Positions 22,310-32,994 of a stretch of 64,000 nt of DNA are shown piece by piece; the stretch's first letter is position 1, and each line of letters begins with the position of its first letter. This DNA comes from Nymphaea colorata (taxonomy: Eukaryota > Streptophyta > Magnoliopsida > Nymphaeales > Nymphaeaceae), in NCBI RefSeq assembly GCF_008831285.2, contig NC_045138.2, positions 6,541,205-6,605,204 on the forward strand, written 5' to 3'. Below the pieces are notes generated by a model. That model was not told the origin of the DNA. It ran no database searches and saw only the letters and a program-made list of their open reading frames with translations. Made by a program: the position numbers and the translations under genes.

Positions 22310-23090
22310 CTAAAAAATGCGATAATGACGTTTTTTTTTTTTTTTTTCAATTTCATGTTTTTAAGGTGATATTTTGATAATAACCATACTTTTTTATAAT
22401 GGCACAAAGAAATTTTGGTTTGCGCTTGAACTATGTCTAATCTAGTCTAAGGCAGCGTTTGTATTATATACTAAAAAATCTAGTTTTATCTAAACAAATT
22501 TTCAAAAAAGTAGTTTTTTAGTTATTTTTGAAAACCTATCTGTGGGTTTGGATAATGAGACCAAAACACATTTTTTGTGTGAATAACCAATGAAGTGTCA
22601 AATCATTCATTCCTTTTTCAAAAACATGTTTTGTCAAATATGAGTTTCGGCAAAACTCATTTTTTATATCATCCAAACAAATAACAATTTTTAACTTCAA
22701 AAACTGTGTTTTTAAATTGATTTTGAGGTGTCTTCTGCAAAAAATTCTGGGTCAGAGGGAGCAGTTGACAGCTTCAGCTCAGCTCATGGATGTAGGCAAA
22801 TCGATAGTTCGGAAAATTGGATCCTAGAACAGTAAAAAATGCGATAAAACAAGTTGCTTGTCATTTCTTATTTTCTCAAGCTTTTACCACGATATTTTTT
22901 TAATAACGATATATATATTTTTTTACAATGGTGCAAACAACTTCGGGTTTGGGTTAATCTAAACTAAGGCAGCGTTTAGATGACACACTCAAAATTAAAG
23001 GACAGGTTTTACCCAAATTAATTTTTCAAAAAGTTGGTTTTTTAGTCATTTTTGGAGAACTTAATTGTGTGTTTGCGTAATGAGAATAGG
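22310..23090 (+). repeat. Tandem pair of ~260-bp repeats
   Basis: 22310-22570 and 22835-23090 share AATGCGATAA, CAATGGTGCAAA/TAATGGCACAAA, AAGGCAGCGTTT, AGTTTTTTAGT and GTGTGTTTG/GTGGGTTTG words in the same order. The copies are clearly diverged and no coding was seen. Confidence 0.6.
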
Positions 23091-23092
23091 GA

Positions 23093-23530
23093 TGTCAACG
23101 GATCAGATTCGAATCAGATATATCCTTAACCATATCCGCTTTTTCGTCACATATTCGGATTCAAATTCAAATACAGAAAAGTTATATCTGAATCTGAATC
23201 TGAATCTGAAATCCGATTTGACAATCTGAATCCGATTTTGATATTTATATCTAAATTCCAATACGAATCTTGAACTAGATTTTGCCAATTTTCAAAATTT
23301 AATAGCATTAGATGCATGATATTTGTCTAAAAATGAATTCGATCCGAATTCGAATATGAATCTGATTGGATATTTGTGTATACCCGAATCTGAATCCGGT
23401 CGGATGCCATTTATTAAATCTGAATCTGATCTGATTTCTTAATCCGATATTAAATTTTTTTTCATATCCATTTTTTTCAGATCGGATTGGTCAGATATCC
23501 TATTCAAATCCAATATATTCACATCCTTAA
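23093..23530. mobile_element. Possible small DNA element rich in GAATCCGAAT
   Basis: The segment opens TAGGGATGTCAAC and closes GTGAATATATT-type sequence ending CACATCCTTA, so the outermost ~9 bases are inverted (AGGGATGTC against its complement with mismatches). AATGAG occurs on both flanks as a possible target duplication. The interior is degenerate GATTCGAATC/GATCGGAT. Related interiors lie at 29880-30070 and 47270-47470. No transposase was seen. It resembles a hAT-type non-autonomous element, tentatively. Confidence 0.4.
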
Positions 23531-24143
23531 ATGAGTCCAACACATTCAGAGAGGAGTGTCAAGTCAATCTCATTCACTAGGAGATTGCTGCTGTGGCGTC
23601 TCCTGCGCTTTTAAATTTCAAATTCAGGAAATCTGAATTCATGAAGGGGTTGACCTAGTGGAAGCGGAAAGTATCAAGGGTTATGATTTGATTTTCATGG
23701 TTGTCAACCCTCAGCAAAAACCGAAGCGAGGCAAAGCTAAGTGCAATGTAGCCCTTGAAGACAAAGACCCTGTAATCTTGTAACTCATGCAAATGGCTTC
23801 TTTTGTATGTCGCTTTCTACAATGGAGGCAGGCTGGTTTGGTGTGGGCTTAAGAAAACAGGATCAGAATCACAGGAAAGAGCAGCCTGCGTCTAGTGACT
23901 AAAAAAAACATTAATTAAGATAAATTTTTCGCTATAAATGAACCCAAATACATACAGAAGTCATGCTTCATTTTGAGCCCAAAAGTGCACATATTTGTTG
24001 TTTAGATGAGTAGAATGCTAACCCTACTCTCAAGGGAAGGTCATAGCCTCTCCTTTTCCTTATCCCTTTAGGGCTTAGGACTGTTTTGAACTCATAGTGC
24101 AGACTCCAAATATTCACTGCAATTTGTTTGCCATGACATAAAA

Positions 24144-24180
<37 letters not shown>

Positions 24181-24230
24181 AATAGTGAATAGTTTTTTAG
24201 TCACCCAAGTGGCTAATCTATATTGTTCGA
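23531..24230. other. Gene-free stretch with (TA)n
   Basis: A (TA)n tract lies at ~24148-24178. No gene was recognised. Confidence 0.4.
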
Positions 24231-24277
24231 TTGAACATGATGGTGGCTTTGATGGGGAGCTCGTTTGAACATGATGG
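24231..24277. repeat. Tiny MATE-arm insert between 13-bp direct repeats
   Basis: TTGAACATGATGG occurs at 24231-24243 and 24265-24277. The 21 bases between (24244-24264) are identical to 1757-1777 and 24893-24913 in the inverted MATE arm. The match extends one base further left into the repeat. Confidence 0.7.
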
Positions 24278-24604
24278 ACAGTTAAGAGAAAAATAAAGAG
24301 AAAAAGGTGATAGGTATTTTCATCATCTAATATTAATTTATACATTTTTCTCTCAACCATCCGTCTGCTTTAGATGGACAGCCTTAGTTAGAAATCTGGG
24401 TGACTCTATATAACAAAAATAGTTCAGTCACACACACACACACACACATAGTCCGGCTGGTCGTGCCGACTTGCGTGTCAGCCTGCGTAGAGTGGTGGTG
24501 GTATGAAATCATGGTGGTGCTCTGCGGGCTGCTGGCGGACCCAAAGGAGGCGACGGTTTCTGTGGATTTTCTGTGGTACAGCCAGGACGAAGACAGTCTC
24601 ACCA

Positions 24605-24981
24605 CCGTCACCACCTTTGGGTCCGTCCGCAGCCCGCAGAACACCACCATGATTTCATACCACCACCACTCTGGGCAGACGGACACGCAAGTCGGCACGG
24701 CCAGTGGAGCAGACCACCCCAAGGCGCAGTACAGAAGCTTCCATTGCTGCATGTCGTAGGCCTGGCCGAAGAAGGGCTCCATCCCCATCAGCAGGCCAGA
24801 TATGACGGAGTAACCTGCTATGTTTGCAAATCCGATTGCTAGCGAGGGGAGCCGACGATTATGGGAGTCATCGTGGTCGGAGAGGGAGGACGTGGCTTTG
24901 ATGGGGAGCTCGTCTGGAAAGAAAAGGTAAGAGGAGGAAGCTGGAGGAGGAAATTAGATGGTGGCTTGCACATTCTCTTTT
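24605..24981 (-). pseudogene. MATE 5' fragment, copy C
   Basis: It is equivalent to 1469-1845. On the minus strand GMEPFFGQAYDMQQWK and EIMVVFCGLRTDPKVV are read, matching the MATE signature and the start of the next extracellular segment. The N-terminal coding and TATA box are missing and the rest of the gene is absent, so it is a fragment. With the ~100-bp remnant at 24456-24556 it still forms a short imperfect hairpin. Confidence 0.75.
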
Positions 24982-26579
24982 CATCCTCTGCTACGTAAAA
25001 CTAGTAAACAGCTGGCATGGAAGAATGCAAGGAAAGAGGAGCTGAATTTGAAATGCTCTTAAAAGGGGAAGGGAGAAGGAGAATATTCATAGTGGCTCCT
25101 CATCCTCCTCCACCTTACGTTAACTTACCTTACTAACAAAGGCAGAACCGCTTGATCCTTTTCCCCTAATCAATTCAGACCCTCATCCCAATCCCCATTA
25201 TCATATCCATAAGGAACCCATTTTGCAAAACCTGCATCAACAAGTAACAAGTAACAGGCATATACTAAAAGCAAACCCCAAAGTCGTGTGTTGTTTTTCT
25301 TCAAGGCCAAAACTCAAATTAATCTGCCGCCGTTCATGCCCATCACCCCTGCTCCATCCTCCATACACATCGCCTCAAGAGAGGAAAATTCTTTTTCTAC
25401 TTGTTCGAACTAAAACCAGAAAAAAAATCAAATCAAATCTTTCTTTTCTTCCTCCAAAGAATCACATGCTACATGTTTTGCCCAAGATGAAGATGATAAA
25501 GGATATTTCAATAAGCACCAATCTGCAGGGGCAGTCTGATAGGCTCCAAAAGTCCAAGTAAAACATCTTTTTGTGTACACAGAAAAACATTTTGACAAAA
25601 AGTTAGAAGCCTTCAGCTCTCTAGTCTTTTCTTTTGTTAATTTTACCCTTTTTTTACAAGCTAAACGGATGAAGTTTTTTCAAGAAAAAAATTCTCGCTT
25701 TCATGCTCTCTCTCTCTCTCTCTCTCTATCTATATATATATATTTTAACACCAGAGAAGCACCAACCCAAGATATCGAACACAATCCCCCAAAAAGAGAA
25801 ACCACCACCAGAAAGCAAGCAACACAATATATTTCATCGGTTTGATTCCTGTAAGCACTACTCTCTGGACTGCAAACAGTGACTCAAAATGATCACATTT
25901 TGAAAAATTTGGTTTTTGTTGATTGATAAGATTTTTCTTAGTGACCTTTTCTTTTCATTTTCTTCCTTTCTCAAGAGCATCAATCAGCAATGAAATACTG
26001 GAAGGGTTGGAAGTAGGAACCTTTCAAAATTGATGTTGCTTCTGAACTAATTTTATGAACATGGTTAAGAATCTAACTGGATGACAGAATTTAGCAGATT
26101 ATTCTTCTTCTTGTGGTTCAAAATCGTTTATGGTGGTGTCATTTCCAGAAACCATTTGCAACAAACTCTTCAAAAGATCCCCATTTCTTGTCCCAGTCCT
26201 CAGAGGCTAATAACCTCTTCTCTCTCTCTCTCTCCAGGGGATAGGTTGGGTTCTTGCTTTTGGGGCATTAAAAATGAAAAATAGAAGACATGAAAGCATA
26301 AATACTTTATGAAAAAGATAATAAAAAATAATGATAAACTAAAAACTGAGAAGCAAATCGAAAACATATTTGACAAACAATTTTCAACCCACTGAAAAAG
26401 CTCATTACAACATCTCTCACTAAAAATTTCCTAAAAGAGTACGTCATTGAATCGAGTGAAGGCCCAAACCTTCACGTCTCCGATCTCAATCGTCGTAGAG
26501 TTCAGGACGACCTACTTTTGTTGTATAGGGTAACACCACCACTATACTTCAAATTTCATATCGATACATTATTACTTTT

Positions 26580-28699
26580 TGCAGTACAAAAATTTGATGC
26601 TACAAAAGTTTGAAACCGAGACTGACTGCTTAGTGGCTCCCTCCCTCAAGAATAATATATAAATATTAAATGGATTGCCTAAGGGAGAGATGAACCAATT
26701 ACTTGAAATAATCTTTAGGCTGATAAGGAAGGAGAGGATTCTCCAATTTTCCTCATCACTTTCCTCCCTATATACATTTTATTTTTTTTCAATTATTTAA
26801 TTATTATGGTCAACATTCCGTGAAAAGTACTGCCCACTTGCCTTCACATTGGTGGGGGCAAAATTTTACAATCTCCCTTACCATTTTTCTCCATATATAA
26901 TTATATTCTTTTTCTTTATTTAATTTTTATTATAAATACTTGATGAAACAATAGTTCACTTGTTTTTAGCAATGTCTTCAAATTTTGAATCTGAAAGCAA
27001 AATGATTCTATGAACCAGGGAATCCAATCCGAATCGTTTGTTAATAAAAAGTTAATTAAATATTTATTTAGATATAAAAATTAAACAATTGAAAAGTCAG
27101 TCAGGAAAAGAAGCAAAATTTTTAAAAACTAAAAAAAACACAATGAACTCATTTAATGGCGATTCTGCACCTGCTAGCAACATTTTTTTTAGTAGCAATA
27201 AAAAACCAGTTATTATTTAAGGTCTAGTGAAATAAATTAAAACTTATTGTACGGTCTATTAAATAAAAGAAAATGTTGAAGGGCTATTTGTACAATTTTT
27301 GGTCGTCCTTCTACCCATACATATATAAGGTGGAGCGGTGGATCCATACAAAAATCGCCAGATTTTTCATGGGCATTGAGTTGGCCTTCAGCAAACTGGT
27401 AAAGAACCGATTTGATTCGAAATGGCCGATTCACCGATTTTAATAACACTAGTTTTTACATTGATGAGGTTGGGATTGTGATTTAATCTTCTTCATCGTT
27501 TTTCTCCATATATAATTTTATTTTTTCTCTAATTATTAATTTATATGATAAAGACTACTTGAAAATTATTGCCCACTTGTTTTCACACGATTGTGTATGA
27601 AGTGAGCTAATAAACTCTTGTTAATATAACTAAAACAAAATCAGAAATTGAATCGAATGGACCGATTCTAAAAAAATAATAATAATAAGAAAAAGAAAAA
27701 CATATAAAAGCTTATTGAAAGTTAAAAAATAAAAAAAATAAAACAATGAACAAAAAAATAATGTGTGTCACATGGGGTAAGACGGCATTGAAATAGATTT
27801 TGGCAGAGGTAAGCAAAGATGAAACCTAGGGCATTGGCTCTCAGCTTTGGGACCATTAACGGAGCTTAATGACTCGTTTGCATGAGGAACATTGTGCGAG
27901 TGTTTTATGATTCTTACTCAAATATTGAGTTAAATTTATGAACCACTTGAATAATTTTTTCATGAATCTTCTCCAATATTTAAGGCAGATTAATAAAACA
28001 ACCTCATGTCTGACAGTTCAAAAGTGCAAAAGTGCCTTTCTACATCTTATTGACAGGCAGTCCGTCCCTACTATTCTATTGTCCTATAGAAATATATTTA
28101 TACCATGTGCCCTATATAATTTACTTTTTATGTATTTTTATTTTTCTAACTTTTAATGGACTTTTAAGTTTTTTTTATTTAATTACTTCGAATCAATCAA
28201 TTTTTTATTTTAGTTAATTCATGGGTAGAGTCTACCTCACTTATTATACCAAATCATGTGAAAACAAGTGGGCAGTACCTTTCATATAGTCTTCATCATA
28301 GAAATTAATTAAAATAAAAAGTGGAAATTATATATAGGAGGAAAACGACCAAGAAGATTGAAAAAATCCTTTCTCCATCAATGTAAGGCAAAACCAGTGA
28401 CCGATACTATTTATGGAGTATTTATAATAGAAATTAAATGAAGAAAAAAAAATAAAATTATATACAAAGAAAAATCATAAGGAAGACTAGAGAGTCTTCC
28501 CTCTCATCGATGTGAAAGCAAGTGGGTGGTACAATCTTCGTGGAGTCTTCACCATAATAATTAAGTAAATAATATATATATATTTAAATGGGTGTGAATA
28601 ACTTATGCCCCCCAACCCTCCCAAAAAAAAAACTTTGGTTTTTCTTTCCACTCGTTGCTAAACACTTCAACCAGGTCTCAAATTATTGTTAAAAAACTA
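26580..28699. mobile_element. Foldback-like element, copy 3
   Basis: This is the counterpart of 3480-5587 within segmental duplication copy 2. It has the same direct and inverted ~120-bp units with CTCCATATATAATT and TGCCCACTTG motifs and a few indels. Confidence 0.55.
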
Positions 28700-29366
28700 T
28701 GCACGGAAGGATGTAATATGCTGAAGACTCTTGCTAATATGCCGTCCTTGGAGTCCTTGAGTGTGACATGTTGTGAGCAAGTAGCCGATATGCCAGGACT
28801 CAAGTCATTGATTGTGTTCGGATCTAATATGCTGAAGACTCTTGCTAATATGCCGGCCTTGGAGTCATTGAGTGTGACATGTTGTGACAGCCTAGAGCAA
28901 GTAGCCGAGATGCCTACACTCAGGTCATTGGAGGTGGTTGGATGTAAGAGGCTGAAGACTCTGGCTCACATGCCTAACCTCTTTGACTTGAGACTAGATG
29001 GGGCGAAGGAATCAACATTTCCACCCTCCCTCAAGGATCTCTCCCAACTGGAGGAATTACGGCTCATAAATTTCACTGAAGACATCAGGCTGGGAGGCCT
29101 ATGGCAATGCCTCCCAAAACTGAAAGCCCTCTGGGTTTCTGACTTCCTGAATCTCAAGTCTCTGGTGGACGTCAATAATATTGATTACTCCCCAACAAAA
29201 CTAAACAACATGTACCACAGATGCAAAGCAACAACAGATTGCCTTCCTCTTGAAGCTTGAACACTTAGCTATTTACAGATGCCCTGCACTCTATCTGCCA
29301 CAGGAGTTAAGAGACGGTCTTGGAAACAGGTTAGAAGAAGATGATGAATGGAGCAATGTTGCTTAA
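28700..29366 (+). pseudogene. 3' end of an NLR gene (C-terminal LRRs)
   Basis: From 28700 the sequence suddenly matches the LRR repeat array and C-terminus of NLR1: NMLKTLANMPSLESL, SLEQVAEMPTLRSLEV, then LAHMPNLFDLRLDGA, LKDLSQLEELRL, FTEDIRLGG.WQCLPKLK and SLVDVNNI. A single-base loss near 29243 moves the frame, so the first frame stops at 29258-29260. The next frame continues LKLEHLAIYRCPALYLPQ and ELRDGLGNRLEEDDEWSNVA to TAA 29364-29366. That tail shows what the family's C-terminus looks like. CC, NB-ARC and most LRRs are gone, replaced by the segmental duplication. Confidence 0.85.
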
Positions 29367-32155
29367 ATATTCATCTTTTTACATTTCATTGGCTCTTTTC
29401 TGAATCATATATATTAAAAAGTATAGCCATTAGATTGGTACTAGCCTTGGTTTATGATACTGTGACAGCTGTTGCAGTTTTACCAATGAATTATGGTTCT
29501 CTTAGAGGGTGTTTAAATGTCTTTAATGTTGACTTTATAATTGAAATGTCTTCAATGTTGATTCCACTTCTAACTTTCCTTTGTATTTAATAATATGAAA
29601 TTTTGATTTTAGAATTGAAAATGATGTGTTTGATAAAATAGAAATTAAAATTCCATAATTGATGAACTACGATCTTCGTAACAAATACCTTAAGGAAAAA
29701 TGAAAAAAATCTAGAATCATAATTCCACATCCTAAGATACAATCACAAGATTCTATAACGAGCCCGAAATTCTAAAATCAAAACTTCATTTGATAACACA
29801 ATTCCCATATCATCAAAAATAAGAATTCTAATTCTAGAATTCTACAATTCCGTCCTCATCAAATACTCACTTAGGGATGACAGTATATCCAATTTGAATA
29901 TGATATTTGATCAAACTGTTCCAAAAAAATCAAATATGAAAACAAATTGAATATCCACTTAAGAAATCAGATCGGATTTGGCTTCATGAAATGATATCCG
30001 ATCGGATTCTATATACATAAAATCTGATCGGATTCGGATATGGATTTAGATCACATTTATTTTTAAACAAATATCTCATATTTAATGCTCTTACATTTTC
30101 AAAATAGGCTAAATTTGGTTCAAAGGGAGATATTGAAGAAAGAGGCAGAGAGAGAGAGATAAGAAAGAATGAGAGATTTTAAGAGAGAAATCCAAGAGAA
30201 GAGAGAGAGAGATCTAAGAGAGAAAGTAACAAACGAGAGAGAAAAAAATATTTTAACAGAAAAATAGAATTATGCAATTATTTTATTGCTGAATAGAAAA
30301 TTTCGTACACATGGGCCACTTAGTTGATCTATATTTGCACGAGTTACTTGATGATCTATATATGCAGTTCAGCTTTATATCTTCATTTGGAACACCTTGA
30401 AATATTTTCTGCAGTTCAAGATGAAGCCACTTTTTGTTCCAAGTAACTGGTTGCAGCATCGAATAGAATAAAAATTAATCCTTTTTAGATAGGTCGTTGA
30501 AAGAAAAACGAAGATAAAAAAAGTGATAGGTCAACAGCTTAATCTATTATTAGTTCACATTTTTTTTCTTTGTTTTTTCTCTCAACTGCTGATCTACCAA
30601 GATCAAGAGTTGAAATTGTTTCTTATCTGTTTGGCATCTAAATGTCTTTTATCTCTCTCTCTCTCTCTCTTTCTTTATATATATATAGAGAGAGAGAGAG
30701 AGTGAGAATGCGCCACTTTTTCTTAGTTGTAATTAAAAAAAGGGGCAAAAGTGCAGGAGTTGCACTTTCTTTACTGAGTAGAGGTTCCTTCTTCTTTCTC
30801 TTCCAGGCATACCACCCCACCTCCCCCGGAACCAGTTGGGCCTTGTCGCAGCCTTGGACTATGGAGGCAAGGGGAAAAGAGGGGAGAGGCAAGGGGAAAA
30901 GAGGGGAGTTTCGGCTCCTTGGGCATCATAAAGTCCTTATAAGAAAAAATCCAGTCTTGATAAGCATAGGCCTAATATTGAAAATGGCGAAAACTGGTTC
31001 CTCTCTTGTGCATCTCGATCCCCTGAGACTTTATGTTCATCTCCTCATAAAAGTTGAGCATATAATTATCGACACAATTGAATTGATTATATAAAAGTGG
31101 GTATTAGTTGCATTATTAACTGCTTAAGTACATTATTTAATGGTCAAGGATTTATTCAAATGAGATATGTCATGGCTTCTTCCATTATTAAGGCCTGTAA
31201 GGTTTGGATTACCAAATCACTGCATGCTTCTTCTGAATTTATCAATTGAGAGATGATCATTAGAGTAAAAGTTAAACCATGTTATTAACCTAGTTTTGTT
31301 ATTAAAATGAATTGGTTTAAGTTAATTTTGATGATAAAACCATATTCCTTACATGGTTTTTACTTTTTAGCGTCATCCAAACGGGCCCATATAAGAGAAA
31401 TGTGCAAAGTAAAAAAAGAAGAAAAAAAGAAACAAGCAGAAACGATCGTCTCTCTCTCTCTCTCTCTCTCCTCCACCTCCTCTCCCTCTCTTCCCCCAAC
31501 CCTCTTTCTTTTTTGGAAGAGTACATATTTGTTGCGTGCACAGCGTCTCAATCAAGATCATCTACCTAACTGGAAATAATAGTTGTTTACAAGAGAATAT
31601 ATTCCTAATGCATTTATGGTTGGGTGGAAAACGCAACTCATGAATTGGAATTATCATCTGTAAACTCACATCAATTCAACTCCACCAGTAAAAGCAGGGC
31701 TTAACGTCTCGGATTCATATAAATAATTTGAGGGAGTCGTCTCAATGATCGACGACCATCATGGAATATCCTTCAATTGCCGAGGGATGAGGGTCCTTTA
31801 GTCTTGGAATCGAGCTTATCTTCAATTCTTTATTAATGGTGACAATGAAACCACTAGGCATGAACATGGTAGACAGAGCTCTTACAGGCGAGAGAAGGAG
31901 CATGTTCTAGAAGAATTAAGCTGCAAAAGTTTGAGGTTAAAAGTAACAACTAAAAAATTTTAGGTTGCTATTTAATAAAAAGGTGATCAACATGAATGCA
32001 GCTAGTAGGGGCTAAAAGAGTGTGGAGGAGGTTTTTTTTTTCCACATTAAAATTACTTTTTGTCCTGTTTTCTAAATTAAATGGAGGGAGGCACTCTGCA
32101 CCACTGACAGGACAATAATGTGGTATTGGAGCTAATTAAATTAAACGGACCCACT
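29367..32155 (+). repeat. NLR 3'-flank duplication, copy 1
   Basis: It is colinear with 46690-49295. Shared landmarks in order: AGAGGGTGTTT.AATGTCTT, the GATCGGATTC stretch (29880-30070), a GAGA stretch (~30140-30240), a CT-TA-GA microsatellite (~30651-30703), AACGATCGTC, GGTGATCAACATGAATGCAG and AATGTGGTATTG. The block therefore moved together with the NLR 3' end. No gene was recognised. An extra stretch at ~31770-31910 is missing in the other copy. Confidence 0.75.
30651..30703. repeat. (CT)n(TA)n(GA)n palindromic microsatellite
   Basis: CT repeats, a short T/C interruption, TA repeats and GA repeats follow one another, so the tract is its own reverse complement. The counterpart is at ~47959-48070. 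Confidence 0.9.
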
Positions 32156-32640
32156 CGCTCAACTTGATTTCTACAAGGGGAGGGCCCAAGTTTACAAGTC
32201 AACTGTAATTGTCAGCAGCCTGGTCTTTATCTATATTCTTGCTTTGACCTTTTTTGACTTCCATTTTTTTTGGGCCTGTTTCAATGAATTTCATCTTCAT
32301 GAAAAGTGATTTAGAATTATGGAATCATAATTCCATCTCATAGGATAGAATCACAATTCCAAAACTCTAATTCAAAAAATTTTTGTTGGATAACATAGTT
32401 CTCATGTCATAAAAAATGAAAAATTTAATTTTAAAATTCCACAATTTTGGTCTGATCAAACACCCTCATGCTTCATTGCGGATGTACAAATAGATCGGCA
32501 GTTCTCAAAATTAAAATATTTGCCAGGGAAGGGCAACTACTTTCCTTGGGTTTCTTACTAATTAAGTTGATTAGTTTAACTTCAAGTGTTTAAAGGCCAT
32601 TTTTCAAGAATGAATGTTGTTGAAACTTACTTGTATGGTG
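32000..32640. repeat. Left arm of a long inverted repeat
   Basis: It is the reverse complement of ~38700-39310 (for example the GGGAAGGGCAACTACTTTC and CATTAAAATTAC regions). The innermost ~45 bp (32596-32640) pair instead with 35068-35117. The arms flank the LINE fragment and nested repeats. Confidence 0.7.
32155..32260 (+). promoter_or_regulatory. Orphan NLR leader copy
   Basis: CAACTTGATTTCTACAAGG, TACAAGTCAA, GGCAGCCTG-like and CTGGTCTTTATC words match, in order, the sequences just upstream of NLR1 (42225-42340) and 41000-41110. No NLR coding follows. It is a duplicated promoter or 5' leader fragment. Confidence 0.5.
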
Positions 32641-32994
32641 AAACAAGAGAAATGAATGAGTGATATTTTTGGTTTAACTACAATGAGAAAATGAGAAAAG
32701 AATACTTTACACTATCGGTGATGAAGCGATTAACAATTGCTTTGAGAACACTAAAAGTAGACAAGATTGATTATAGAACTTTATATTATAATAGTTTGAT
32801 TTACGCAAGTCATGTCTCTTATAAGTTTTCTCAATTACAATTACATTTACATGTAAAAGAATAAAAGAATACAATATTTACAAACCAAAGATAAGCTCAA
32901 ACAAGAACATGAACAATCAATATCATGTCATCATGAATAGGCCATTGGGTTTAAAAATAGCAAGAGAAGCAAAATAGCTCACTACAATCCCATC
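32641..32994. other. Gene-free stretch
   Basis: AT-rich, with no gene recognised, between the inverted-repeat arm and the LINE fragment. Confidence 0.4.

Larger units (their letters stand above)
24456..28699 (+). repeat. Segmental duplication, copy 2
   Basis: It is colinear with 1310-5587, with a few percent of differences and small indels. The left edge abuts a (CA)n run at 24428-24449; only ~100 bp of the left MATE arm remain (24456-24556), and the MATE promoter is absent. The right edge joins an NLR fragment directly at 28700. Confidence 0.8.
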
